A stretch of 53,306 nucleotides of DNA from Heyndrickxia shackletonii (GTDB lineage Bacteria > Bacillota > Bacilli > Bacillales > Bacillaceae_C), in the NCBI RefSeq assembly GCF_001420715.1, contig NZ_LJJC01000006.1:672155-725460 (forward strand), read 5' to 3'. The position numbers and the translations under genes were made by a program. Below are positions 8,291-17,287 of this stretch, one piece after another. Below the pieces are notes generated by a model. It had not been told where the DNA came from and searched no databases. It worked only from the letters and a program-made list of their open reading frames with translations. Numbering within the stretch: the first letter of the stretch is position 1; the number at the start of each line of letters is the position of its first letter.

Positions 8291-10987
8291 TTAATCCATC
8301 AATGCATCTATTAAAATATCAATCTCATTGCTCAATGCCCGCTTTGCCTCGGCCGTAATCTGATCAGCTAATCCTTGATTCTCAAGATGTTTCAAGAAAT
8401 CCTTCGCACTCTTGATGGCCTGCGCACGGTGCCCTTTCCTGTATTGATCTTGTGACTGCTTCAAACTGTTGGTCAGCTGGACTTCTAATGAGCCATTCAA
8501 ATCCCCTGTAGACGAATATTTTTCAATCAATTGGCCAATTGCATCGTAAACTTCCGGAACTGATACAGTCGTTGCCTCAGCAGGAGTGGAAGGTGCCGAT
8601 TCACCGACACTATTGATGGATGTAACTTTATAAAAATATTTAGTTCCAGGTTGCAGGCCTGTGTCACTGAAAGAATTTGCCGTAACCGGAGAAACATTTA
8701 TTTTCTCATAGGAGCCATCCGACGAAGTGGAACGGTAGACATTGTAGCTGTCCGCCCCATTAACGCTATTCCAATTCAAGTCGATTGTCCTTGTGCCGGT
8801 TCCTTTTGCTGACACCGAAGCTGGGGCATCAGGGCTGTATTGCAGTTTTTCATCATTTAAAGCATTGTAAACAAGTCCGGAAATCGGTGCTAAATCGGCG
8901 ATCGGATAATTCGAACCGGCAAAACCGTTCGGCGGGCTGACAACCGGTGAGTGCCTTAAATTGGTCAGGATGGTGATCGTCATATGATAAACCGGATCAA
9001 TAACCGTCAACGTTCCGGTCCAGCCTTGGTGGCCATACGTACTGCGGCTCGGCCCCCAGTTAAAATAATAGTAGGCCGAGGAGCTCTTTGAATGAACACG
9101 CCATCCCAAGCCAATCGTGGACGAATCGACTTTTTTCGGATCGGGATCATATGGAGTTGTAAATTCGTCAGCCACTTCTTTCGTGAAAAATTGTGTTCCA
9201 TTATAAATTCCGCCGTTAAGCATCAGCTGCGTCAATACGCCCATGTCGCCAACTGTGGAGAAGAGCCCGGCATGACCGGATACCCCGCCCATCGAATAAA
9301 AAGCCTTCTCATCGTGGACTTCCCCCTGCAGTGTATATTTGCGGATATTCACTGGAGTACCGTCCTCCATTTGTCCGAAGCTGATATTGCCATCCCTCGT
9401 GTTGCCGTTTAATTCTGTTGCGGCAATCTGCGATTTGGCAAAGCCTTTTTGGAGCGGATTGAAAACAGTGTGAGTTAAACCGAGTTTTTTGTAAATATTT
9501 TTTTCAACATACTGATCCAATGGCATTCCAGTAATCTGCTCAACCAACAAGCCTAGAATCATAAAGTCGACATCGCTGTAAGCAAAAGTGGTCCGTGGTG
9601 TGTACATCAGCGGGGTTTTGCAAATGATGTCAATGATTCCGGCACGGTTCGTCGGGTCATTGTTTTGATACCAAAGGGCTCCGGCAGAAGTTTTATTCGG
9701 GTATTCCGGGTCGGGAATCAATCCGCCGTAGTGGTGCAGAATATCCCGGATGGTGACCGTTTCTTTTCCAGTGCGCGGCGTTTTGTTGAGTCCGCCGGGT
9801 CCGCCAAGTGTCCACTTTCCGGTATAGACCGTGTAGCTGTCGCGATAATTTTCCCAACCTGGGAATGAACAAAGCGGCTGATCCAAATCAAGCTTGCCTT
9901 CAGAGACTAATTGCTGAATCGCATAGTTGGTTGCATACATTTTCGTATTCGAAGCTAAATCGTATAATGAGTTGACCGTTGCCGGTTCCCATTCCGATCG
10001 CGGCAGCAGCTGCGCCGGTTGATATTGCCCGTCTACAAGCGGTGTATCGTACTTTTTCAAATAACCATATGCCGATTCTTTGACAATTTTTCCGTCCTTC
10101 ACGACGATGACGGCTGCAGATGGAAAGCCATCCTGAACCTGCTTGTTAATATAGTCATCAATTTTCGCCAGCTTTTCCGAGGAAAAACCAACTTCTTCCG
10201 GAGTTTTGGCATAGGATAATTGGTCATAGGCAACGTCTTGCTGCTTCATCAAAAACACCTGCCCATCCTTCGCGAGTGAGCCTACCTGAAACAATCTTTC
10301 AATGTAGCCAACTGACAAATAGTAGTTGCCGTTTTGCTTGAACCCGTCGACATCGTTAAAAACTAGTTCCGTGTATTCGTTCAGCATATTGCTTGTCACA
10401 TTGGAGCCGATTCGGTTAGTATTCACGTTGATTTCAAAATAATCGCGGTCATGGTAAATCGTTAAAATGTCGGCGGTTCCAACTGCTGCCCCATCAAATT
10501 TATACGTATTCTTTCCGTATTTATACGTCAGATTTAAAAGATCTTTTAAATCCTCTACGGCTGCATAGGCCTTATTGTCTTTCTTCAGAATGATGGAGGG
10601 ATCAATCAGCTGCGGTTCATTGTATACACGAGGGTCGCCGTCAAGTAACCAGATTTCGGCTGTGCCGTTCTTCAGTCTTACATACCGTTTATCTTTCGGA
10701 AATTTGCTGTCTTCTTTTGCCACAAGGCCTATGTAAGCATTGTCACGGGTGTCGGGGAAAGTAAAGGTCATTTTGAGTCCATAGTCATCCGTTGTTTTTT
10801 CGGAAACGGTTCCTGTAGCAGTGGACTCTAAAGGAAACGCTTCCAAATTTCCTTTATAAATGCCGGTCTTGTTGTGGTAGTGAACAATCAGTCGCGTGCT
10901 GGTCTTGGCAAAACTTGTGGCCGCGGGGAGCATGGACAACAGCAAAACAATAATGGTGAGCAGTGAAAAATAGCCTTTCCTTTTCAA
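8291..10987 (-). CDS. Secreted multidomain serine hydrolase (beta-lactamase/PBP fold, AmiE/YbbE-like) with FN3 and FIMAH domains
   Basis: An 898-residue exported protein. Residues 1-27 form a signal peptide ending AAATSFA-like (AATSFAKTS). Residues 30-115 resemble a CBM41/pullulanase-associated starch-binding domain (LIVHYHNKTGIYKGN). Residues 130-260 resemble a copper-amine-oxidase-N-like stalk. The beta-lactamase/DD-peptidase domain spans about 275-700, with SNTK (about Ser347), the YSD motif and GHQG near 650. A fibronectin type III domain (about 717-805) and a C-terminal helical FIMAH domain follow. The catalytic part resembles the MurNAc-peptide-processing YbbE/AmiE group, so a wall-recycling or esterase role is possible. 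It starts with TTG, eight bases after AGGAGG. GC content is visibly higher than in neighbours. Confidence 0.85.
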   Translation of the reverse strand: MKRKGYFSLLTIIVLLLSMLPAATSFAKTSTRLIVHYHNKTGIYKGNLEAFPLESTATGTVSEKTTDDYGLKMTFTFPDTRDNAYIGLVAKEDSKFPKDKRYVRLKNGTAEIWLLDGDPRVYNEPQLIDPSIILKKDNKAYAAVEDLKDLLNLTYKYGKNTYKFDGAAVGTADILTIYHDRDYFEINVNTNRIGSNVTSNMLNEYTELVFNDVDGFKQNGNYYLSVGYIERLFQVGSLAKDGQVFLMKQQDVAYDQLSYAKTPEEVGFSSEKLAKIDDYINKQVQDGFPSAAVIVVKDGKIVKESAYGYLKKYDTPLVDGQYQPAQLLPRSEWEPATVNSLYDLASNTKMYATNYAIQQLVSEGKLDLDQPLCSFPGWENYRDSYTVYTGKWTLGGPGGLNKTPRTGKETVTIRDILHHYGGLIPDPEYPNKTSAGALWYQNNDPTNRAGIIDIICKTPLMYTPRTTFAYSDVDFMILGLLVEQITGMPLDQYVEKNIYKKLGLTHTVFNPLQKGFAKSQIAATELNGNTRDGNISFGQMEDGTPVNIRKYTLQGEVHDEKAFYSMGGVSGHAGLFSTVGDMGVLTQLMLNGGIYNGTQFFTKEVADEFTTPYDPDPKKVDSSTIGLGWRVHSKSSSAYYYFNWGPSRSTYGHQGWTGTLTVIDPVYHMTITILTNLRHSPVVSPPNGFAGSNYPIADLAPISGLVYNALNDEKLQYSPDAPASVSAKGTGTRTIDLNWNSVNGADSYNVYRSTSSDGSYEKINVSPVTANSFSDTGLQPGTKYFYKVTSINSVGESAPSTPAEATTVSVPEVYDAIGQLIEKYSSTGDLNGSLEVQLTNSLKQSQDQYRKGHRAQAIKSAKDFLKHLENQGLADQITAEAKRALSNEIDILIDALMD

Positions 10988-11236
10988 CTAGCATTCCTCC
11001 TCTGAAAATATTTAAAGCATATGGTTTAATTTTACGAAACATAATTTTAAAAATAAAGAAAAAATTCCGAAATTAAATTTCAAATGCTTATAAAATATTG
11101 ATATATAAAGGTTTTTTCAGTTGAGAATATTTTTGAAGGAGGTTAACGGAAAAATAGCGGATTTGTCATGTTAAAATAAGGAATAATCAAGACACGTAAC
11201 TATAAGCTGGAAAAATTTCTGTTTGTCACAGTAGCC

Positions 11237-11490
11237 TTCAACAAAGAAAAATTAAAAAAGAAACTGCAAGGGAAGACGATTCTGATTATGGGTGCGACAT
11301 GAAGGAAAAGTTGTTAGCCGTGAAAGCCGAATTCGAAAGGCTGAGGACCACATTGAGCATCTTTCGAGAGGACCATAGAAACCGGGAGGATCTCGAGGCA
11401 TTATTGCGCTTTATCCATCAAACTTCCCAATCATTGTTCACATATTTAAATCTGTTGTTTAGTTTGTTCTTAAAGGGGCAGCATTCCTGA
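11237..11490 (+). pseudogene. Possible dehydrogenase N-terminal remnant plus 63-codon ORF
   Basis: The frame FNKEKLKKKLQGKTILIMGA, ending at a stop at 11300-11302, looks like the start of a short-chain dehydrogenase Rossmann fold. The overlapping 63-codon frame from 11299 (KAEFERLRTTLSIFRED, then a hydrophobic FTYLNLLFSLFL end) has no ribosome binding site. I read the pair as debris of a deleted gene, but the link between the two parts is a guess. The 10988-11236 stretch upstream holds only the promoter region of the hydrolase gene. Confidence 0.3.
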
Positions 11491-11579
11491 ATAATCCCTG
11501 GGTTGATTTTTGTTCAGAAATTGGGCTAATTAATGGGGGAATCCTTACCTAGATTAAAATAAAGGAGGAGAATAATCTG

Positions 11580-11840
11580 TTGACTTTTTTGTTGTTTATT
11601 TTGGTTGTGCCAATCTTTGTCTTATTACATGAACTAGGTCATGTAATTGGTGCCGTATCTACTTCAAAAGCTGACATACATATTTATTTAGGTCAGTTTA
11701 GTGAGGATAATAAAGAAAACTTCAAACTTGGAAGGCTTCATTTTCATATTCAATGGTCATTCATAGGTTATGCTTATTGGGGAGAAAGTTTAGATAAACG
11801 ACAGAGAGTAATTGCACTTGCTGGTGGACCCTTAAAATAA
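11580..11840 (+). pseudogene. Truncated M50-type (site-2-protease-like) peptidase
   Basis: The 86-residue frame starts with TTG at 11580 behind a perfect AAAGGAGGAG site. It has an N-terminal membrane helix containing LLHELGHVIGA, the HExxH zinc motif of intramembrane M50 metalloproteases, and ends at ALAGGPLK. In the family the GGP motif lies well before the second catalytic region with the third zinc ligand, which is absent here. The protein is therefore unlikely to be active. The intact N-terminus and ribosome binding site suggest recent truncation by deletion or rearrangement just after 11838. Confidence 0.6.
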
Positions 11841-11873
11841 CATCGGAAATAATCAAAGAAAGAGGAAGAAATC

Positions 11874-12167
11874 TTGGAACAGCTGCTAAAAGAAATTAAG
11901 ATACTCAGTGAAAAAGAACCAAAAACGTTAGAGCAAATGGCATTAAAGCTATCAGAGGAAGTTGGCGAAACCTCTCAAGCTGTATTATCATACATAAAAG
12001 CTAGTGGAAGTGAGTACAAACAATTAGGAATCGGAGATGTAAAAGAAGAATGTATTGATGTTATTTTAGTAGCATTAGCTATGTTTTACAAATTGTCCGA
12101 GAACGATAAGGAATTACACGAGTTAATTAGTAAAAAGTTGGATAAGTGGGAAAGCAAAATCAGTTAG
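11874..12167 (+). CDS. MazG-like nucleotide pyrophosphohydrolase-fold protein
   Basis: A 97-residue all-alpha protein. The pattern LSEEVGETSQA (EExxE-like, magnesium-binding) with EECIDVILVALAMF (ExxD) is that of the MazG/dUTPase-like NTP pyrophosphohydrolase superfamily, which cleaves NTPs to NMP and pyrophosphate. It starts with TTG behind an AGAGGAAGAAATC ribosome binding site. Its substrate is unknown. A second, clearly different MazG protein lies 1 kb downstream on the opposite strand. It is followed by a hairpin at 12259-12295. Confidence 0.7.
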   Translation: MEQLLKEIKILSEKEPKTLEQMALKLSEEVGETSQAVLSYIKASGSEYKQLGIGDVKEECIDVILVALAMFYKLSENDKELHELISKKLDKWESKIS

Positions 12168-12258
12168 CGAATTTCGTTCGTTTAGTAAAAAATGGAGTAA
12201 TACAGGTAGAAAATGATCAATCTTTTTTATAAAAATCTCATAATTATTTAAAAAGAGT

Positions 12259-12295
12259 AACTCCATTTTGATCAATCTTTTTTCAAAATGGAGTT
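12259..12295. terminator. Strong hairpin downstream of the MazG-like gene
   Basis: AACTCCATTTTG (12259-12270) and CAAAATGGAGTT (12284-12295) form a perfect 12-bp stem. The T run after it is weak. The gatcaatctttttt in the loop is also present at about 12212. The rest of 12168-12544 shows only a short frameshifted coding-like trace (EPDFIADNL / EAVEWIINKSKE, about 12386-12456). Confidence 0.6.
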
Positions 12296-12544
12296 TTGGA
12301 GTTGCCGTTAGATAAGAATTGAGGGATATTTTTTTAATCAATCTTTATTCCAAAGCCACGCACAGAGATAAATGGGGGGGAATAGAGCCAGATTTTATTG
12401 CTGACAACCTATTTATTAGAAGCTGTTGAATGGATTATAAATAAGAGTAAAGAATAATTTTTTTGAACTAATGGGGGCTTCCTATAAGGATTTTAAATTC
12501 AATTGGTAATTAACAAATAAAAAGAAATGTTAAGGTGAAAATTA

Positions 12545-13012
12545 ATGGCATTAATTCATGATTTTTATTTAGTACCGAAAGACGTAATGCTGAACAAGGA
12601 TATAGTAAGTTACATGGATTCTATAAAAGAGTCCGCAGTAGGGAATGTCAAAATACATGATGACCTTATTCTGTATATGAATGATACGCTAAAATGGGTA
12701 CCATCAAAATGCACGCCCTTTACAAAACGATTTAATGAAATGGGTCTAGATTATTACGCTATGACAATTCTTGATGAAGACTCTACAACTACTTTAAAAG
12801 ACGTACTTCTTGGATGGAGAATGATATTTGCAAGTGCTCCAAAAGAAATAACTTTGACAGGAATGTATATTTTAAGTGATGATCAAGAAGATGGAGAGTA
12901 TGAGAAAAATATTTTTGATAAAGATGAAGTTCTTGAACAATTAGATGCTTTAATCGCTTTTATTATTGAAGTCGAAAAACATGGTCATAAAATTTATCAT
13001 TTAGGGATTTAG
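12545..13012 (+). CDS. Hypothetical cytosolic protein (immunity-protein-like in appearance)
   Basis: A 155-residue soluble, acidic protein with no signal peptide or membrane helix. It starts with ATG behind AAGGTG. The C-terminal region has EITLTGMYILSDDQEDGEYE followed by a helix and the terminal HKIYHLGI. Small acidic proteins with this build often turn up as toxin-immunity proteins in Bacillus, but no toxin gene is adjacent, so that is only a resemblance. Family not recognised with confidence. Confidence 0.6.
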   Translation: MALIHDFYLVPKDVMLNKDIVSYMDSIKESAVGNVKIHDDLILYMNDTLKWVPSKCTPFTKRFNEMGLDYYAMTILDEDSTTTLKDVLLGWRMIFASAPKEITLTGMYILSDDQEDGEYEKNIFDKDEVLEQLDALIAFIIEVEKHGHKIYHLGI

Positions 13013-13052
13013 ATATTAAAAAAATAACTTATCTCTTCTTCAACTGACGAGC

Positions 13053-13115
13053 TAAAGGGGCAGTTTAGCACAAGAAAAAAGTAAAATTCTAAAATGCTAA
13101 AGAAAAGCCCCTTTA
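13053..13115. terminator. Nested bidirectional hairpin between convergent genes
   Basis: TAAAGGGGC (13053-13061) pairs with GCCCCTTTA (13107-13115). Inside it TTTAGCA (13064-13070) pairs with TGCTAAA (13095-13101). It lies between the convergent hypothetical gene and the MazG gene and can serve both. Confidence 0.6.
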
Positions 13116-13120
13116 AAACC

Positions 13121-13444
13121 TTACTTTGATGTTGTATAACGTTTGACTAATTTGTCACGATGCGACTGAAAGATGTCTTCAAGAGCAATATCATATTTGT
13201 TAGCAATCACAATAAGGTTTCCTAAAACATCCCCAAGTTCCTCTACTAATTCTTGTTTTTGTTGTGCTAATGTTCCATTATTTTCATCTGGTCTATCTCT
13301 ACCAATTTCAAGAGCTCTAATTGCTCTAGCGACTTCTCCTGTTTCCTCGGCTAAAAAACCAATTCGAATAAAAATGTCTAATTCGGACCATCCTCTTTTT
13401 TCATAATATGACCTTACCCATTCTTGAAACTCATTAACATTCAA
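13121..13444 (-). CDS. MazG-family nucleotide pyrophosphohydrolase
   Basis: A 107-residue single-domain MazG protein. The magnesium-binding motifs EETGE (LAEETGEVARAI) and EELGDVLGNLIVIAN (ExxD) are both intact, as in house-cleaning enzymes that hydrolyse non-canonical or excess NTPs. The TTG start at 13444 has GGAGGT eight bases upstream. It stands alone on the minus strand and shares a bidirectional hairpin with the convergent upstream gene. Preferred substrate unknown. Confidence 0.85.
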   Translation of the reverse strand: MNVNEFQEWVRSYYEKRGWSELDIFIRIGFLAEETGEVARAIRALEIGRDRPDENNGTLAQQKQELVEELGDVLGNLIVIANKYDIALEDIFQSHRDKLVKRYTTSK

Positions 13445-13527
13445 TGATATTTACCTCCCTCGACTATAGCCCTTTTAGCTTATCAGGAAAACCTCTGTAA
13501 TGAAAATGATAGATTTTAAAAGAGTGA

Positions 13528-13881
13528 GAAATTCATCACCAACATTTAATAGAACTATATATCGTAGATACAATGGATGAAAGAAAAGCCAAAATGGCAG
13601 ATTTAGCAGATGGATTTATTGCATTACCAGGAGGTTCGGGAACATTGGAAGAGTTTTTTGAAATCTTTACATGGTCTCAAATTGGTTTGCACTAAAAGCC
13701 ATGTGGGCTTCTTAACATTAATGAATATTATAAACCTCTTGTTTAATTGCTTGACCATATGGTTGAGCACCAATTTTTGCAGGAAAAATATCGTTCCATG
13801 GCAATATTAGATTCAAACCCTAAAGCGTTAATTGATAAATTTTTTACATATGAGCGACCTACTGTAAAGACTTACCTTTAA
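13528..13881 (+). pseudogene. LOG/YvdD-family (TIGR00730) gene remnant with two nonsense codons
   Basis: In one frame without indels it reads [20 protein letters not shown], then [20 protein letters not shown] with the family's PGGxGTxxE phosphoribohydrolase motif, then KPCGLLNINEYYKPL and LLDHMVEHQFLQEKYRSMA, with a normal stop at 13879. Two in-frame TAA codons interrupt it (about 13693 and 13753), at places where a Gln would be expected (HQKP, LVQLL), so both may be CAA to TAA changes. The N-terminal Rossmann half is missing. LOG proteins release cytokinin-like bases from nucleotide monophosphates. This copy cannot. Confidence 0.7.
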
Positions 13882-13936
13882 TAAAGAGGATAAATTTAGT
13901 GGTTTCAGGAAAAACGCTATATTTTAGTTATTCCAT

Positions 13937-13975
13937 AAAAAGGTGCTTTTCTTTAGTAACAAGGCGTCTTTTTTT
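13937..13975 (+). terminator. Terminator with G-U-rich stem
   Basis: AAAAGGTGCTT pairs with AAGGCGTCTTTT (three G-U pairs), followed by T8. Confidence 0.5.
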
Positions 13976-14002
13976 TATGCCCCTACACATTAAGGGATTA
14001 GA

Positions 14003-14155
14003 TTTTACAAAGGTAAAAAGGATTATGAAGAACTTGAACAAAAGGGTACATTAGCTGAACAAGGAATTTTACACACACTTAAAGAATACACCAATAGGAA
14101 AAGGCTGGTCGGTTACTTGTACAGTATTAAGAAGGGGATGAATGGAATTGTTTGA
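14003..14155 (+). pseudogene. Unrecognised coding remnant upstream of the phosphotransferase gene
   Basis: An open frame without a start codon reads FYKGKKDYEELEQKGTLAEQ, then GILHTLKEYTNRKRLV, to a TGA at 14153-14155. Its composition is protein-like, and a second frame (TPIGKGWSVTCTVLRRG) appears to carry its continuation after about 14090, again suggesting a frameshift. Family unknown. Confidence 0.25.
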
Positions 14156-15022
14156 TTTAAGCAGAGTTTCCAATTGCTATCCAATTAGTCCGGTTATTGA
14201 GGTTAAGGAAATACCTCCAATGCTAAAATGGTAGTCACAGTAGATGGAAAATATATTTTGAGAAAGCTAAAAGATAGCACACAAGCGATCACTGAATTTT
14301 TAATATCAAAAGCACTATTAAAACAGAACATTTCTCCGAAAATCTTGTTAAGTAATAAAAAACAACCTTATATTAAAAATAATGAAGATGTATATAATCT
14401 ACAGATCTATGTTGAAAACGATAAGGATAAAAGCAAAGAAATCAATTTTTATAATTTAGGCCAAACAATATCTCTTTTTCATTCTAAAACCAAGAGTATT
14501 ACAGGTATTTACGAGCAAAATGACCGTTTTTCGTTGGATAAGATGTGGATGGATCTCTTTCAAATGAAGGAATTCAATAAATTAGAATATAAAAGTCAAT
14601 TAGTAACCTTGATAGAGAAATGTATAGATTACAATTTTAAAAACAACTGCTATATACATGGAGACTTAGGTGTTTGGAATCTTTTATTTAATCATAGCCA
14701 AATTTATATTATTGACTTTGGTGAAGTAAGAAAAGGGAATAACCATTTTGACATGAGTGCAGTTATTTCATCAACTATTGACTGGAATAAAGATGAAAAT
14801 GAGTTAATTACATCTTTAACCGATTTTAGGAACGGATATATATCAAATTTTGACACATTTAATTGGAAAATTCTTAAAGAAAACTTTACCTTATGGTTTA
14901 CAAGAGGGATTATTGCTTTATTTAATAACCAGGGGATTAATGACCGAACAAGTAGCTATGTAAAGTTAACTATGAAAAGAAAAGATAAACTGGAAAGAAT
15001 AATAAACACTAATTTTCTTTAA
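14142..15022 (+). pseudogene. Aminoglycoside phosphotransferase-like kinase with one N-terminal frameshift
   Basis: The kinase body (ATG at 14228 to TAA) has the Brenner motif HGDLGVWNLLF, the metal-binding IIDFGE and N-lobe strands (YILRKL), typical of the APH/choline-kinase fold that phosphorylates small molecules. The expected first 28 residues lie in another frame: MELFDLSRVSNCYPISPVIE, then VKEIPPML, from an ATG at 14142 behind AAGGGG. The frames join if one A is restored in the AAAA at 14225-14228. It is therefore a one-base-deletion pseudogene or a sequencing error. If translation begins at 14228 the protein lacks its first strand. Substrate unknown; resistance is not implied. Confidence 0.6.
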
Positions 15023-15081
15023 GATTGTCTCTAAAATAAAACTTTGTGAAATTATGTACTTAAAGGGTGCAAGAGTTAAAA

Positions 15082-15148
15082 ATCCAGCTGCCAATTTGGT
15101 GGCTTTTTCTTATTCGACAAACGGGGCAGATTAGTTGAACAAAGATTA
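15082..15148 (+). repeat. Dispersed repeat carrying a terminator, copy A
   Basis: atccagctgccaatttggtg continues into GGCTTTTT, with the stem AGCTGCCAA / TTGGTGGCT, and then TTATTCGACAAACGGGGCAGATTAG-like sequence. The same 27 bases recur at 17940-17966 with a related tail. It follows the phosphotransferase-like gene. The rest of the 15023-15405 gap is AT-rich without a recognisable gene. Confidence 0.65.
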
Positions 15149-15405
15149 TCGAACACTGAAACTTTTTGAAAAATATTCCGTACAAATAAATAGGATCCAT
15201 TTTTGGTAAATATTATTTATATAGTTGATACATTTAATTACTTTATTACCATAGATAATTTATGTGTCTTCATATACTAAAAAGCAATTTGATAGAAACA
15301 GGAGATAGCAATAAAAAAGATAGGAATTAGTTCAAATCGTTTGCTTAATCTGCATTAAACAAACGAAATTTAATGTTCTGGCAAAAATTGATCATGGAGG
15401 GGCAT

Positions 15406-15564
15406 ATGAAAAAAATATATAGGGTATTTTTCTCTGGGCTAATAGCAGCTATACTAACAACCATTTTAAATCTATTAACAGATGATAAAACCATTATTTT
15501 TATTGGTAATTTCATCATTGTATTTTTATCTGTTATGTTTTTTGCTCAACCAAAAAGGCCTTGA
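15406..15564 (+). CDS. Small two-helix membrane protein (52 aa)
   Basis: ATG at 15406 follows GGAGGGG by a few bases and encodes MKKIYRVFFSGLIAAILTTI followed by a short charged loop (LTDDKT), a second hydrophobic helix (about residues 28-45) and the tail AQPKRP. An in-frame ATG at 15373 has no ribosome binding site. The positive-inside pattern predicts both termini in the cytosol. Function unknown. Confidence 0.6.
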   Translation: MKKIYRVFFSGLIAAILTTILNLLTDDKTIIFIGNFIIVFLSVMFFAQPKRP

Positions 15565-15830
15565 AAATTATTTACTCTATAAGTTTGTGAATTGCTGTAC
15601 TTAAAGTAACGGGTACGTTAATCCAAGAAGGGTTAATGCCTATTTTTGTTGGAATTTTTATTGAACAAAAGGGGCAGAATTACGCAACATTGTTTTCTTC
15701 GAAAAATTCAGACTTCCACTTGAGCCTTACATAACGTAATGATTTATAATGAACGTAACAGCAGGATGAAACGCAGCCAACGGCCAAATAAATCGAACAA
15801 AGTAAATTCGAAATCTGAGGAGAAACGGAC

Positions 15831-16397
15831 ATGAGAAAACTCGTATTGTTCATGCATGTATCGCTGGACGGGTATGCGTCGGACTCGAACGGAGGACTCG
15901 ATTGGATTCCGTACAACGAGGAATTAGAGAAATACGCCGAGGAGGTCGTAGCCGATGTCGGAGCTCCCGTTTACGGACGGACGACGTATCGCATGATGGA
16001 GAGCTACTGGCCAACTCAGCTGGACAATCCGAATGCGTCAAGGCACGATATGGAGCATGCCAAATGGCTGCAGGATGTTAAGAAAATCGTCATTTCCGGC
16101 ACAATGGACAAGGTGGAATGGAACAATACGATGCTGATCAAGGACAATATCGCAGAGGAAATCAAGGTACTCAAAGAGCAGCCCGGCAAAAATCTCGTTA
16201 TCTTCGGCAGCCCGGGAGCGGCGAAGACGCTTCTTAAGCTCGGCCTGATCGACGAATTCCTGCTTACAATTTGTCCAGTCGTCCTAGGCGGCGGAAAATC
16301 GGTATTCGACGGCAGCGAGAAAATCAGGCTCAAGCTACTGTCCAGTCGAACACTCAAGTCGGGCATTATCACGGCCCGCTATGAGTTGGAGAAATAG
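15831..16397 (+). CDS. RibD C-terminal/DHFR-like reductase (YyaP/YwjB type), GC-rich
   Basis: A 188-residue single-domain protein of the dihydrofolate-reductase-like fold: VLFMHVSLDGYASDSNGGLDW at the N-terminus, VYGRTTYRMMESYWP, and the C-terminal VIFGSPGAAKTLL and CPVVLGGGKSVFDG loops that bind NADPH in RibD. Proteins of this group are NADPH-dependent reductases of unknown substrate. They are not proven DHFRs. The ATG follows GAGGAGA. Codon use is far richer in G+C than in adjacent genes (many CTC, GTC, GGC codons), which suggests acquisition from a higher-GC donor such as a Paenibacillus-like bacterium. A 17-base match to the end of the 271-388 element lies just upstream (15798-15814). Confidence 0.85.
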   Translation: MRKLVLFMHVSLDGYASDSNGGLDWIPYNEELEKYAEEVVADVGAPVYGRTTYRMMESYWPTQLDNPNASRHDMEHAKWLQDVKKIVISGTMDKVEWNNTMLIKDNIAEEIKVLKEQPGKNLVIFGSPGAAKTLLKLGLIDEFLLTICPVVLGGGKSVFDGSEKIRLKLLSSRTLKSGIITARYELEK

Positions 16398-16535
16398 CCA
16401 TACAAGGTGTTCCGCTAATGGAGAACGATAGATTAATAAACCGCCCTTAATGGGTAGGTTATATTTTGGCTGAAAATCAACATTGAGAATTAACAAAGCC
16501 TTGTAATAAAATAATAAGTTTTGCAACTAACGGAG

Positions 16536-16567
16536 GCATTCCTTTTATAAGGAATGTTCTTTTCTTA
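16536..16567 (+). terminator. Terminator-like hairpin
   Basis: GCATTCCTT and AAGGAATGT flank a short TTAT loop, followed by TCTTTTCTT. It lies in the 370-bp stretch after the reductase gene, which otherwise contains only the short ORF at 16661. Confidence 0.6.
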
Positions 16568-16660
16568 TTGAAGAAAAGGGGAAGGATAGTGACAAAGAAA
16601 AGAAGGAGTTTGTAGTAAAAAAGATGAATATATTTTAGAATAATTAGATTGAGAGGAATT

Positions 16661-16753
16661 TTGAGGTACTCTTTAATTGGCTTTATCGTGATATTAATTT
16701 TTCTTATCTTATTACAAGTGCAACTCAACAAAGGTACCAACAATACTATTTGA
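16661..16753 (+). CDS. Possible 30-residue single-membrane-span peptide
   Basis: A TTG at 16661 opens MRYSLIGFIVILIFLILLQV followed by QLNKGTNNTI and a stop at 16751-16753, 15 bp before the next gene. One hydrophobic helix of about 18 residues is clear. The AGAGG ribosome binding site lies only four bases from the TTG, so translation is uncertain. Confidence 0.3.
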   Translation: MRYSLIGFIVILIFLILLQVQLNKGTNNTI

Positions 16754-16768
16754 AATGAGGGGACAGAT

Positions 16769-17287
16769 TTGATAATTAGACAAATGGAACCCCAAGAGTT
16801 ACCGATTGTCGCAAAAATCTATGTAGATAGTATGAAGGCAACCCATCAGGGGATTGTGTCAGAAAAGTTTATGGAGTCAATATCGAACGAAAGTACAGTT
16901 GAAAGATTCAAGGGGATTTTGGAAAATAGCAATCTTCAATCATTTTGTTATGTAGCTGTAAGACAAGATGAAATTATAGGATTTTCAATGGGCTCCATAC
17001 CTGATCATGCACCTCAAGGGTATCATGGTGAGTTAAACACGCTTTATATTTCACCTCATTATCAACGTACTGGTATGGGAAAAAAGTTGTTAAATGCCGT
17101 TACTAATCACTTTAAACAGAATGGAATAAGGTCGATGTTTTTAGGAGTCTTTAAGGGCAACTCTTCCGCAAGAAAGTTTTATGAGTCTGTTGGGGGTATC
17201 AAAATTGGTGAATTCCTTGATGAGCGTCTTAGTAAAATTAACGGACATGATCTAGTCATAGCCTTCTATGGATGGAGGCGTATATAA
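16769..17287 (+). CDS. GNAT-family N-acetyltransferase
   Basis: A 172-residue GNAT protein starting with TTG at 16769, behind GAGGGGA. Motif A is canonical: LNTLYISPHYQRTGMGKKLL (Q/R-x-x-G-x-G/A), followed by LGVFKGNSSARKFYESVGG (motif B with N-x-x-A-x-x-F-Y). It belongs to the RimI-like/PhinothricinNAT-like broad group; the acceptor is unknown. Three GNAT genes in this window are not close relatives of one another. Confidence 0.85.
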   Translation: MIIRQMEPQELPIVAKIYVDSMKATHQGIVSEKFMESISNESTVERFKGILENSNLQSFCYVAVRQDEIIGFSMGSIPDHAPQGYHGELNTLYISPHYQRTGMGKKLLNAVTNHFKQNGIRSMFLGVFKGNSSARKFYESVGGIKIGEFLDERLSKINGHDLVIAFYGWRRI

